A stretch of DNA of 64,000 bases from CAKSHC01 sp045595395 (GTDB lineage: Bacteria > Bacillota > Clostridia > Oscillospirales > UMGS1783), in the NCBI GenBank assembly GCA_045595395.1, contig JAZOAH010000010.1:40676-104675 (forward strand), in the 5' to 3' direction. The translations under genes and the position numbers were made by a program. Positions within the stretch are counted from its first letter, which is position 1; each line of letters starts with the position of its first letter. Of the stretch, positions 1 through 7,902 are shown piece by piece. The notes below the pieces were generated by a model. That model had not been told where the DNA came from, did not search any database, and saw nothing but the letters and a program-made list of their open reading frames with translations.

Positions 1-1
1 G

Positions 2-451
2 ATGCTGATGTTTATCGGCGGCTCGCCGGTGGGTACGGCCGGCGGCATTAAGACGGTGACGCTGACGGTGCTGATCGCCGCCGCCTTGGCTACGGTACGC
101 AATCGGGATGAGGTGGTGCTCTATCGGCGCAGCATAACCGCCCAGGCCATTCGCAAGGCGTTGGCGGTGGCGGGGATGTCGGCCTTTATCGTGTTGGTTT
201 CCACGGGGCTGCTGGCCGCCGTGAGCGATGCGCCGCTGGTGGATCTGTTGTTTGAGACGGTTAGTGCCACGGCAACGGTGGGTCTGACCCGAGACCTGAC
301 GCCGCTTTTGAATGGGTGGGGCAAGCTGATCCTCATTGCCACCATGTATTTGGGACGAATCGGCCCGATCTCGCTGGCCATTGCCTTTCATCTGCGCAGA
401 AAAAATCCCAACATCATTAAAAATCCGACAGAGGAGATTCATGTAGGATGA
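2..451 (+). CDS. Trk/Ktr-type potassium uptake membrane subunit, C-terminal part
   Basis: This is the 3' end of a K+ transporter channel subunit of the TrkH/KtrB family; the 5' end lies before the window. The visible 149 residues open with the conserved pore segment GGSPVGTAGGIKT. They then contain a helix, a later pore loop (ATVGLTRDLTP) and a last helix near GRIGPISLAIAF. The stop overlaps the ATG of the next gene (ATGA), which encodes the matching cytosolic gating subunit, so the two form a translationally coupled transporter pair. TrkH and KtrB cannot be told apart from this fragment. Confidence 0.93.
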   Translation: MLMFIGGSPVGTAGGIKTVTLTVLIAAALATVRNRDEVVLYRRSITAQAIRKALAVAGMSAFIVLVSTGLLAAVSDAPLVDLLFETVSATATVGLTRDLTPLLNGWGKLILIATMYLGRIGPISLAIAFHLRRKNPNIIKNPTEEIHVG

Positions 452-1098
452 GTATACACAAGACATACGCCGTGTTTGGTTTGGGCCGCTACGGGCGGGC
501 GGTCGCTAAAGAATTGATCGAGAGCGGCGCCGAGGTGCTGGCTGTTGATATGGATGCGGCCATCGTCAATGCTGCCGCCGAGGAACTGCCTGTTTGCAAG
601 TGTGCCGACATTACCGACCCCGAGGTTATCAGGCAGTTGGGTATTTCCAATATGGACGTGGTCATTATTGCCATGGCCAGCAATCTGGAGGCCAGCGTGA
701 TGGCCATTACCCTGTGTAAGGAGATGGGCGTGCCGCATGTCATTGTCAAGTGCGCCAACGAGATGCATCGTCGGATCATGCAGCGTATCGGCGCTGACAA
801 GGTGGTCTTCCCCGAAAAGGAATCGGGGACGCGGCTGGCCAAAAACTTGATCAGTTCTGGGTTTTTGGATATCATTGATCTGTCCAAAAAGGTGTCGATG
901 GTCGAACTGGCCATCAAGCCTGAATGGGAGGGCAAAACGCTTATGGAACTGGATCTGCGCCGCAAATATTCTCTCAACGTCGTGGCTATCCGTGACGGGG
1001 ACGAGGTGAGCATTGACATTGATCCGACACAGCCGCTGCCGACCGACTGCAAGCTGATCGTGGTGGCCAAAGTGGAAAAACTGAAGAAATTGATATAA
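448..1098 (+). CDS. Trk/Ktr potassium uptake regulatory subunit (RCK, NAD-binding)
   Basis: Cytosolic subunit that gates the K+ channel encoded just upstream. At 216 aa it is a single-RCK, KtrA-like protein; two-RCK TrkA is about twice as long. The Rossmann motif GLGRYGR is at residues 11-17, with an acidic residue at the end of beta-2 (VDMD), as expected for NAD/ATP-type ligands. The last 80 residues (from about VSMVELAIKPEWEG) fit an RCK_C ligand domain. The start overlaps the preceding stop by 4 bp. A terminator hairpin follows the stop directly. Confidence 0.93.
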   Translation: MSIHKTYAVFGLGRYGRAVAKELIESGAEVLAVDMDAAIVNAAAEELPVCKCADITDPEVIRQLGISNMDVVIIAMASNLEASVMAITLCKEMGVPHVIVKCANEMHRRIMQRIGADKVVFPEKESGTRLAKNLISSGFLDIIDLSKKVSMVELAIKPEWEGKTLMELDLRRKYSLNVVAIRDGDEVSIDIDPTQPLPTDCKLIVVAKVEKLKKLI

Positions 1099-1126
1099 AA
1101 AATAGAGCCGAAAGGCTCTATTTTTA
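1097..1126. terminator. Bidirectional Rho-independent terminator
   Basis: AATAGAGCC-GAAA-GGCTCTATT stem with A-rich and T-rich flanks. It lies between convergent genes (K+ regulator rightward, membrane-anchored protein leftward) and can serve both. Confidence 0.85.
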
Positions 1127-2107
1127 TAGGATATAACTTTTATTATAGTCCCAGACGGCGGTGATGCCCCAGCGATCATCTGCCTGTACCAGGTCGAAAA
1201 CGACAGTATAGACGGTGTCGCCGATGGTGGCTTCCAGATGGTAGGCACGATAGGCCTGCGGCTGGACGCCCAATATTTCGGTTATGCTTTGGGTTTGATA
1301 GGCCGAATAGTCTTTGGTTTGGGTGAGGGTATAGTCGACGGGGTTGCCGCACAGACCGTCGGCGGTGAAATCGTCGAGCTCGTGCAGCATCGTGCGCAGT
1401 CCGTAATTTTTGCCGATGGCGGCGGTGGCGAGAGAGGGTGCGATGGCCGAGGCCATGCCCTCAAGATCGGCGGCGGCAAAGGCGGTCAGGTAGGTGCTGA
1501 TAGCCGATTCGGGATCGGCAAAGCCGCTGCCGGGGACAATGTCGTCGTTCCAGATCTCGGCCAGATACCATTTCCCCTTGATCTCAACGACGTCCAGGTG
1601 CAGGAAGCGAAGGCGGTTGTCGATCTGTTTTTGGAGGATGATCTCTTTATAGCCGGTGATGTCGGCGCCAAACATGGCGCTAAAGGAGAGCCGATCGGCC
1701 TGGGGGTAATCCCGGACGGAGAGGATCGAATGGTCTGCATTTTGGCCGTAGGCGAAATAGAATTGGTCCAGTTGCTTTACCAGGTCGGCCCGTTTGCCGA
1801 GATGTCGGCTCTGTATGGCGTGGGGGAAGAGGCGGTAGACCCGGCCGACGGCGGCCTTGGCCTGTGCGTCGGCATAGGCATTGGCCAGCGCTTCGGGTGA
1901 GGGTTGGCCTTGCGAGCCAAACAGGAAGGCGTACAGGCCGATGCACAGCGCCGCAAAGGCGGCAAGGGCTATGAGCGGCCAGATCCGGCGCCGCTTGCGC
2001 TTGGGCGGCTCGGATGGTTTGTCGGGTATTGTAATTTCAATAAATTCATCGGTGGCCTTGGTCACGCCGGTGACCCGACCCAGGTCCAGGGTGTTGTCTT
2101 GTTCCAT
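1124..2107 (-). CDS. Membrane-anchored protein of unknown function (327 aa)
   Basis: I do not recognise a named family. The N-terminus (about 40 residues, ending in PKRKRRR) is hydrophilic and probably cytosolic. One membrane helix follows at about residues 43-66, then an extracytoplasmic part of about 260 residues. Two stretches in it look like related NTF2/SnoaL-like alpha+beta units: PSPEALANAYADAQAKAA and DPESAISTYLTAFAAADLEG are both helical starts of that sort. This suggests a tandem-domain surface protein. It lies downstream of the DivIVA-like gene in the same direction, with a small hairpin between them. The start is supported by GGGAG about 10 nt upstream. Confidence 0.75.
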   Translation of the reverse strand: MEQDNTLDLGRVTGVTKATDEFIEITIPDKPSEPPKRKRRRIWPLIALAAFAALCIGLYAFLFGSQGQPSPEALANAYADAQAKAAVGRVYRLFPHAIQSRHLGKRADLVKQLDQFYFAYGQNADHSILSVRDYPQADRLSFSAMFGADITGYKEIILQKQIDNRLRFLHLDVVEIKGKWYLAEIWNDDIVPGSGFADPESAISTYLTAFAAADLEGMASAIAPSLATAAIGKNYGLRTMLHELDDFTADGLCGNPVDYTLTQTKDYSAYQTQSITEILGVQPQAYRAYHLEATIGDTVYTVVFDLVQADDRWGITAVWDYNKSYIL

Positions 2108-2126
2108 AGATGACTCCCAGCAAAGA

Positions 2127-2148
2127 GGAGCAGACTTTCGTCTGCTCC
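2127..2148 (-). terminator. Intergenic hairpin, weak terminator or attenuator
   Basis: GGAGCAGAC-GAAA-GTCTGCTCC stem between two leftward genes. It is followed by only a short pyrimidine-rich run (TCTTTG), so it may only partly terminate or may stabilise the upstream mRNA. Confidence 0.45.
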
Positions 2149-2155
2149 GTTGGAT

Positions 2156-3346
2156 TTAGAGGGTAGAGGTATCCCAAACGTCTTCGTTACCGTTTTTGCG
2201 CTTAGGTTCTTCGGTCGGCTCTTGGGGAAGGGGACCGAGGACGGCGATGAGTTGATTGTCGGTCATGTCGACAGCATCGTTGATGGCGTTGAACATACCC
2301 GACATGGAGATGGAGGTATCGGCATAGATCTTCTGTGCCTGGTCGATCTCCTTTTTCATGACCCGAATGCGGGACTGCATGGCGGTCAGCCCGTCCATGC
2401 CTTGATGCAGGATCTGGTTGCGGGATTCTTCGGCCTCAACCACCATATCGTTGGCTCGTCTGCGAGCCTCGGTCATGATGCGGCCGACATTGTTTTTGAT
2501 ATCGTCATACAGACGGCTCTTGTCGTAGATGTTACGCAGTTCATCGGGATGCATAGCCGATTGGGCACGCAACTGCTCGTTTTCAGCACGAAGGCGGGCC
2601 AGCTCCTGTTCGAGAGCTGTCACACGCTCCTGCGCCTCACGCAGACGAAGATCGCCTGAATAGGCGGAAGTGGTGTAGGCCGTGCCGTTGAGTTGGGCCG
2701 AAAGCTGACGGTTTTGCAGGGTCAGCTCGTCGATCTGACGGGCGGCCTGCGCCTGCACCTGAGCCAGCTGTGCGGCGGCGGCATTGGCACGTTCCTCAGC
2801 CTGTGCGATGCGGGCGTTGATCTCCTCATCGGTGATGGGTTGAGCGGTTTCGGTCTGTTTGGTTTGCAGATCCAGGATCTGGGCCTTGGCGGCTTCGAGC
2901 TCGGCCTGCAGCTGCTGAACATCGGCAGGCTGGGCGGCACGGAGTTCTTCGACCTGGGCCTTATAGTGAGCGATCTGCTTTTGCATGCGTTCACGCTCAC
3001 GGATGATCTCTTCAATGCGGGTGCGCAGCTGCTCATTACCGATGAGGGGAGTGCCGGCCATCTTTTCCTTGGCTTTGACCAGTTCTTCCTTGACCAGGTC
3101 ACATTCCTGGGACTTTTCGGCCAGCTGGGCACGCAGTTGATCGAGGGCGGCAGGGTCAGCCCCGGCGGCCTTGAGCGCATTGTTTTCTTTGGTCAAACGC
3201 TTGATGGTATCGGCCATGGCCTTGGTCTGCCGATCAAACCAATCCTGGTTTTCGGCGGCGGCACGGTTGATTCCTTCGATATAAGCGATGACATCATCTT
3301 TATGAAAGCCGCTGATAGCGGTGCGGAACATTTGTTCGTCTGCCAT
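2156..3346 (-). CDS. DivIVA-like coiled-coil protein
   Basis: A 396-aa protein. Its N-terminus (MFRTAISGFHKDDVIAYIEGI) has the pattern of a DivIVA/GpsB membrane-targeting domain, in which 'GF/GY...dV..yi..i' is the recognisable core. A very long heptad-rich coiled coil follows (about residues 30-290, rich in A, Q, E and L). A second helical block (about 295-360) precedes a polar tail. DivIVA-type proteins act as scaffolds at curved membrane and division sites; that role is inferred here. I chose the ATG at 3346 because AAGGAG lies 9 nt upstream; a longer in-frame extension crosses the promoter region. Confidence 0.8.
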   Translation of the reverse strand: MADEQMFRTAISGFHKDDVIAYIEGINRAAAENQDWFDRQTKAMADTIKRLTKENNALKAAGADPAALDQLRAQLAEKSQECDLVKEELVKAKEKMAGTPLIGNEQLRTRIEEIIRERERMQKQIAHYKAQVEELRAAQPADVQQLQAELEAAKAQILDLQTKQTETAQPITDEEINARIAQAEERANAAAAQLAQVQAQAARQIDELTLQNRQLSAQLNGTAYTTSAYSGDLRLREAQERVTALEQELARLRAENEQLRAQSAMHPDELRNIYDKSRLYDDIKNNVGRIMTEARRRANDMVVEAEESRNQILHQGMDGLTAMQSRIRVMKKEIDQAQKIYADTSISMSGMFNAINDAVDMTDNQLIAVLGPLPQEPTEEPKRKNGNEDVWDTSTL

Positions 3347-3387
3347 GATCGTGCTCCTTTTTAGGCATAATAACGCAATATATAAGT

Positions 3388-3416
3388 ATGATAACACAAA
3401 TTTCCTGGCCTGGCAA
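3388..3416 (-). promoter_or_regulatory. Promoter for the DivIVA-like gene
   Basis: On the minus strand, TTGCCA - 17 nt - TATCAT, about 40 nt upstream of the chosen ATG. Confidence 0.6.
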
Positions 3417-3421
3417 GGGCA

Positions 3422-3457
3422 AACAAAAAAATACCCATCGAAAATGATGGGTATTTT
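3422..3457 (-). terminator. Rho-independent terminator of the acyltransferase-like gene
   Basis: 12-bp stem AAAATACCCATC/GATGGGTATTTT followed on the minus strand by a T run. It sits 5 nt after the stop of the leftward gene at 3462. Confidence 0.85.
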
Positions 3458-3461
3458 GATG

Positions 3462-4289
3462 TTATTCGATGTTTTGTTCGAGCGTTTGGGGGTTGGCCAG
3501 CAGTTTTTTCATGTAGCGCACGGTGCGGGCGAAGTATAGGCCGTCGCAAATGCGCTCATCAATGGTCAGCCCAAGCTGGAGCGATTTTTTGATGGTGATG
3601 TGCTCCTTGCCGTCGACGATCGGGACATATCGCTCCTTGCCGATGGATACAAACTGACTGCAGGTGCCGAAATTATAGATGTGATGCAGCACGGTGCCGA
3701 TACCCAAGGATTTGAGGTTGGTTACATAAAAGGAGGTATGGAAGGGGGAGGCCTCCATGACGTCCTTGGGCAGGATGTTGTGTCGGTCCATCCACATCAG
3801 AAAGCGGACGGCCGGCTTATATAAGAAGGAGGGAATGGCCATGATGATACGGGCCAGGTCGTCGGTGTCGTTGGTGTCGCCCACGGTGGTGTTGGCGGCA
3901 ATGGCCTCGTCGATCTTGGCGGCTACCTCGGCCAGGGTCTCGGTACCGGTAAATTCCAGTTTGAGCACCGTTTCGGCCGTTTGGCCACGCAGGGAACGGT
4001 GGACATTAAAGCAGACCTGAATGGCATTGCGCTGATACAGCTTGCCGTTGACGACAAAACGGTTGAGCTCGGGGAACTTGTGCATGGTGCGCACAAAGGT
4101 GGCGATCAGCAGGTGCATGTAGCTCAATTCGGATGTGGTATACTGCTTTATGTATTGATCTAGGATGGCACAATCGACCTCTTCAAAGCTGTAATTGAGC
4201 GCATCGGTGCGGTCATACATGATGTAGGGTATGATCCGCATAAGAGGCTCCAGGTTTTTCACCTGGACACCGTCACGTCTTTTTGCCAT
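3462..4289 (-). CDS. 2-oxoacid dehydrogenase acyltransferase (E2/CAT-fold) domain protein, probably catalytically altered
   Basis: At 275 aa this is about the size of an isolated E2 catalytic or chloramphenicol-acetyltransferase domain. No lipoyl domain or E3-binding region is present. Fold signatures include the mid-protein FNVHRSL and GTVLHHIYNFGTC strands and the C-terminal block ITIKKSLQLGLTIDERICDG. In E2 and CAT enzymes the last block carries the catalytic His (DHRxxDG or HHxxxDG). Here it reads DERICDG, with Glu in place of His. A standard acyltransferase reaction is therefore doubtful; a binding or regulatory role, or a different chemistry, is possible. It is monocistronic with its own terminator, and no E1 or E3 gene is nearby. 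Confidence 0.75.
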   Translation of the reverse strand: MAKRRDGVQVKNLEPLMRIIPYIMYDRTDALNYSFEEVDCAILDQYIKQYTTSELSYMHLLIATFVRTMHKFPELNRFVVNGKLYQRNAIQVCFNVHRSLRGQTAETVLKLEFTGTETLAEVAAKIDEAIAANTTVGDTNDTDDLARIIMAIPSFLYKPAVRFLMWMDRHNILPKDVMEASPFHTSFYVTNLKSLGIGTVLHHIYNFGTCSQFVSIGKERYVPIVDGKEHITIKKSLQLGLTIDERICDGLYFARTVRYMKKLLANPQTLEQNIE

Positions 4290-4383
4290 ATGGACCGTCC
4301 TTTACTTTCACAATCTGTTAACAACTTATTTAAGAATAGCATACATTTGCACAAAAAGCAAGAAAAAATATTGCTACCTCGTG

Positions 4384-4412
4384 TTGCGTGAGAAGATATC
4401 GTATTATATAAT
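4384..4412 (+). promoter_or_regulatory. Promoter for cca
   Basis: TTGCGT - 17 nt - TATAAT, with the -10 ending 25 nt before the ATG at 4438. Confidence 0.75.
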
Positions 4413-4437
4413 ACAAGAAAAAAGGGGGGGAGCGAGG

Positions 4438-5610
4438 ATGCTGCCGGGCTATGTGAGCAAAGCCATGAAAATATTGGAGAAGGCCGGATTTGAGGTCTGG
4501 CCGGTGGGCGGCTGCGTGCGCGATCGGCTGCGAGGCGAGATGCCCGGCGATTACGATCTGACCACCAACGCCACCCCCAAACAGATGCTGGAATTGTTTG
4601 CCGATACCCGTTGTATTTTGGCCGGGCTGTCGCACGGCACGGTGACCCCCATCATCGAGCATCATCCGGTTGAGATCACCACCTTTCGCATTGAGACGGG
4701 GTATCGGGACCATCGGCGGCCCGATGCGGTGACCTTTACCGAGGATATTCGGGAGGATCTGGCAAGGCGGGATTTTACCGTCAATGCAATGGCCTGGCAT
4801 CCCAAGCGGGGGCTGTGCGATCCCTTTGGGGGCAAGGCCGATCTGGCGGCGGGCATCATCCGAGCGGTAGGTGAGCCGGAGCGGCGGTTTGAGGAGGATG
4901 CGCTGCGCATCCTGCGGGCGCTGCGCTTTGCCGTAAAATTAGGATTTACCATTGAAGAGAAGACGGCGCAGGCGATGCGGAAAGCGGCACCGACGCTGAC
5001 ACATATTGCCGCTGAGCGGATCACCGCCGAGTGGCGGGGCGTGCTGGGATCGGCTGATTGTGTGCGGTTATACGAGCCGTTTGTGAGCATCTGGCGGCAG
5101 GTGTTGCCGGGAGTGGATATCCCCGATGTTAAGGAGTTGGCGGCGCCGCTGGATTTTGTGCTGCGTCTGGTGCTGCTGTGCTATCGGTCGGGTCGGGATG
5201 TGACCGAGCGGTTGTGCCTGACCAAGATCGAGCGCAAGGCGCTGACCCGCCTGTGGGCGGCCATGGATGAGCCGGTACCGCAGGACGTGATCGGGGTGCG
5301 GCGATTGGTGGCGGCACACGGGGCGGAGGATGCCGATGCGCTGTTGCGGTTGTGGGCGGCCATAGGCAAGGATACCGAGCGGGCGGGCGAGCTGCTGTGC
5401 GAGTGTGTCGAGCGGGGCGACTGCATGAGTCTGGCGCAGTTGGCAGTGACGGGGGCGGATCTGGCTCTGCCGCCGTCGCAGATCGGGGTCTGCTTGCGAG
5501 AGTTGCTGGATGCTGTGGTGCGTGAAAAGGTGGCTAATGAACGAGAGGCATTGCTTTCTTATTTGAAGCATGATATAATGTCAGAAAAAGGCTTGGGAGG
5601 AAATATGTAG
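4438..5610 (+). CDS. cca: CCA tRNA nucleotidyltransferase (class II polynucleotide adenylyltransferase family)
   Basis: Adds or repairs the 3' CCA of tRNAs from CTP and ATP. The 390-aa protein has the nucleotidyltransferase motif VGGCVRD near residue 22 and the metal-binding DYDLTTNA near residue 38. It also has the ARRDFTVNAMAW block and the following RRFEEDALRILRALRFAVKLGF segment typical of this family. The helical C-terminal half (200-390) is divergent and arginine-rich. I chose the ATG at 4438: it has a strong GGGGGGAGCGAGG ribosome site and a promoter just upstream, whereas the open frame extends before that promoter. A small membrane-protein gene follows after 2 nt. Confidence 0.9.
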   Translation: MLPGYVSKAMKILEKAGFEVWPVGGCVRDRLRGEMPGDYDLTTNATPKQMLELFADTRCILAGLSHGTVTPIIEHHPVEITTFRIETGYRDHRRPDAVTFTEDIREDLARRDFTVNAMAWHPKRGLCDPFGGKADLAAGIIRAVGEPERRFEEDALRILRALRFAVKLGFTIEEKTAQAMRKAAPTLTHIAAERITAEWRGVLGSADCVRLYEPFVSIWRQVLPGVDIPDVKELAAPLDFVLRLVLLCYRSGRDVTERLCLTKIERKALTRLWAAMDEPVPQDVIGVRRLVAAHGAEDADALLRLWAAIGKDTERAGELLCECVERGDCMSLAQLAVTGADLALPPSQIGVCLRELLDAVVREKVANEREALLSYLKHDIMSEKGLGGNM

Positions 5611-5612
5611 AA

Positions 5613-5969
5613 ATGGACAAGAAGAAGCTGGTGTTGTTTGCCTGTTTTGGGGTGAGTTTGGTTTTCTTTATTTTGGGTTGGGTGTTGCCCGATGTATCCC
5701 GTTGGATGTATCTGCCGGGGCTGCTGGGTTATGCCGGCTGCACGGCCATGATGGGACTGATCGATCTTAAGAAAAAGCAGAAGATCATGGGTTATATTTG
5801 GCTGGCCATTGCGCTGATGGCGGCGGTGTTGGGTGTTGTGCAGGCGGTGACCAAGCTGGTCTTCCGGTTTAATCCCCTGTTCTTTGTTATTGTTTTGCTG
5901 CTGTCGATGGTGCTTGGCTGGGAAGAAAAGCCCAAGCAGGCCAAACACGATGCGACGAAAAAGAAATAA
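5613..5969 (+). CDS. Small membrane protein of unknown function (118 aa)
   Basis: Four predicted membrane helices: about residues 5-24, 30-49, 57-79 and 87-103. A lysine-rich tail (KPKQAKHDATKKK) suggests a cytosolic C-terminus. The family was not recognised. The gene begins 2 nt after the cca stop and uses GGGAGG located inside the end of cca, so it is probably co-translated with it. A terminator follows immediately. Confidence 0.75.
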   Translation: MDKKKLVLFACFGVSLVFFILGWVLPDVSRWMYLPGLLGYAGCTAMMGLIDLKKKQKIMGYIWLAIALMAAVLGVVQAVTKLVFRFNPLFFVIVLLLSMVLGWEEKPKQAKHDATKKK

Positions 5970-5970
5970 A

Positions 5971-5999
5971 AAAATGAGCCGAAAGGCTCATTTTTTTAT
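5971..5999. terminator. Bidirectional Rho-independent terminator
   Basis: AAATGAGCC-GAAA-GGCTCATTT stem flanked by A and T runs. It separates the cca transcript from the convergent aromatic amino acid operon and slightly overlaps the end of aroF. Confidence 0.85.
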
Positions 6000-7024
6000 A
6001 GTTTGTCGGCGACGGTGTAGATAAAGCGTTCGGTCTTTTCCCAGCCCATGCAGGGGTCGGTGATCGACTGGCCGTAGGTGGTGCCGTCGGGCTTTTGGCA
6101 ACCGTCGACCAGATAGCTTTCGACCATAAAGCCCTTGACCATCTTGCCGATGTCGGCGTTGTGGCGGCGGTTGTAGAGCACCTCTTCGGCGATGCGCTGC
6201 TGCTGATCGAATTGCTTGCCCGAGTTGGCATGGTTGGTGTCGATGATGACGGCGGGGTTGGCAAGGCCGCTCTGGGCATAGATCTCATAGGTGCGGATCA
6301 GATCCTCGTAGTGGTAGTTGGGCTGATTCTGGCCCCGCTTGTTGACATAGCCTCGCAGGATGGCGTGGGTGTAGGGGTTGCCGGTGCTTTCGACCTCCCA
6401 GCCGCGATAGATGAAGGTGTGAGGGCGCTGGGCGGCGGTGATGGAGTTGACCATGACCGACAGGTCGCCGCCGGTCGGGTTCTTGATGCCGACGGGAATA
6501 TTGATGCCGGAGGCGGTCAGGCGGTGGTGCTGATCTTCGCCCGAACGGGCGCCGACGGCCACATAGCCCAGCAGGTCGGAGAGGTACCGGTGGTTTTCGG
6601 GATAGAGCATTTCATCGGCGCAGGCAAAGCCGGTCTCGGCCAAGGCACGCATGTGGAACTGGCGCACGGCCAGGATGCCCTTGAACAGGTCGGGCTTACC
6701 CGAAGGGTCGGGCTGATGGAGCAGACCCATGTAGCCCTCGCCGGTGGTGCGGGGCTTGCCGGTGTAGATGCGGGGGACGATGACGATCTTATCCTTGACC
6801 TTTTCCTGCACCTTGCGCAGGCGGGAGATATAGTCCATGACCGAGTCCTCACGGTCGGCTGAGCAGGGGCCGATGACCAGCAGGAATTTATCAGAAGTGG
6901 AGTCGATGACCGATTTGATCTCCTTATCACGGTCGGCCTTGACCTTGGCCATGGCCTCGGTCAGCGGGAACTGGGTCTTAACCTCGAGAGGGATGGGGAG
7001 TTTGCGTTTGAAATTCATATTCAT
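5996..7024 (-). CDS. aroF: 3-deoxy-7-phosphoheptulonate (DAHP) synthase, type I
   Basis: First step of the shikimate pathway: PEP plus erythrose-4-phosphate gives DAHP. The 342-aa length fits the E. coli-like AroF/G/H class. Signatures include IGPCSADREDSV (about residue 52), PRIYTGKPRTTGEGYMGL and the conserved NPTGGDLSVMVNS. It is the last gene of the nine-gene leftward operon. The start at 7024 has AAGGAG 10 nt upstream; a second in-frame ATG lies 6 nt downstream. Such enzymes are usually feedback-inhibited by an aromatic amino acid, but which one cannot be read here. Confidence 0.93.
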   Translation of the reverse strand: MNMNFKRKLPIPLEVKTQFPLTEAMAKVKADRDKEIKSVIDSTSDKFLLVIGPCSADREDSVMDYISRLRKVQEKVKDKIVIVPRIYTGKPRTTGEGYMGLLHQPDPSGKPDLFKGILAVRQFHMRALAETGFACADEMLYPENHRYLSDLLGYVAVGARSGEDQHHRLTASGINIPVGIKNPTGGDLSVMVNSITAAQRPHTFIYRGWEVESTGNPYTHAILRGYVNKRGQNQPNYHYEDLIRTYEIYAQSGLANPAVIIDTNHANSGKQFDQQQRIAEEVLYNRRHNADIGKMVKGFMVESYLVDGCQKPDGTTYGQSITDPCMGWEKTERFIYTVADKL

Positions 7025-7041
7025 GGGGTAGGGTCTCCTTT

Positions 7042-7902
7042 TTACTTCTTGTCAAACAGGGCGCGGCGGGCGGTGGACAGGCGCATCATCTCACGCATGG
7101 TGTCGCAATCACCCTCCTCGAGGGAGCGGCGCAGGCGGGAAAATTCGTCCAAAAACTTATCCATTTGCGCTAAAAGTGGCTCTTTATTCATCAAAAACAG
7201 CTCGCTCCACATCTCGTCGTTGATGCGGGCGATGCGGGTCAGGTCACGGAAAGAGTCGCCGGTATAGTCCTGCAATTTCTCCTTGTCGTCGTAGCAGGTC
7301 ATGAGGGAAACGGCGATGCAGTGGGTCAGCTGCGACACAAAGCCGATCATCTCATCGTGCTTTTCAGGGGAAAGGGTGCAGACCTTGCCAAATCCGAGCA
7401 GTTTGCCGATCTCCAGGCAGTCGTTGATGGCCGCCTGTGTGTTTTTCTCGGTAGGGGTGACGATGTAGTTGGCACCGTGGAAGATGCGCTCATCGCTGTT
7501 TTGTACACCGTAGACCTCTTTACCGGCCATGGGGTGAGCGGCGATGAATTCAACATCCTCACGCAGCATGCTCTGAATGTCATAAACGACCGAGGTTTTG
7601 ACGCCGGTGACGTCGGTGAGCAGAGCGCCGGGCTTAAAATGCTGCTGATGCTCCCGGATCCATTCGATAAAGACCTTGGGGTAGAGGGAGAAGATGATCA
7701 GCTCGGCCTCGCCGATCAAGGTCGGGTCTGGCGTGGTGGCGCCTTTGGCGATCAGGCCGTTTTCCAGAGCATAGTCGATGGAAGTCTGAGAGAGGGTGAT
7801 GGCCGAGACCTCAAAGCCGAGTTTGGTAAAGGCACGGGCATAGCTGCCGCCGATCAGACCGAGACCGACAATAAGTATTTTTTTGCTGGTATTAAGCATC
7901 AT
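7042..7902 (-). CDS. tyrA: Prephenate dehydrogenase
   Basis: Oxidatively decarboxylates prephenate to 4-hydroxyphenylpyruvate with NAD(P), the tyrosine branch. The 286-aa protein has the Rossmann motif VGLGLIGGS at residues 12-20, then the catalytic-region AAHPMAGKE and the helical dimerisation domain (DEMIGFVSQLTHCIAVSL). No chorismate mutase or ACT domain is fused, so it is a minimal TyrA. It overlaps the end of aroA by 11 bp and is followed by aroF after 17 nt. Confidence 0.92.
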   Translation of the reverse strand: MMLNTSKKILIVGLGLIGGSYARAFTKLGFEVSAITLSQTSIDYALENGLIAKGATTPDPTLIGEAELIIFSLYPKVFIEWIREHQQHFKPGALLTDVTGVKTSVVYDIQSMLREDVEFIAAHPMAGKEVYGVQNSDERIFHGANYIVTPTEKNTQAAINDCLEIGKLLGFGKVCTLSPEKHDEMIGFVSQLTHCIAVSLMTCYDDKEKLQDYTGDSFRDLTRIARINDEMWSELFLMNKEPLLAQMDKFLDEFSRLRRSLEEGDCDTMREMMRLSTARRALFDKK

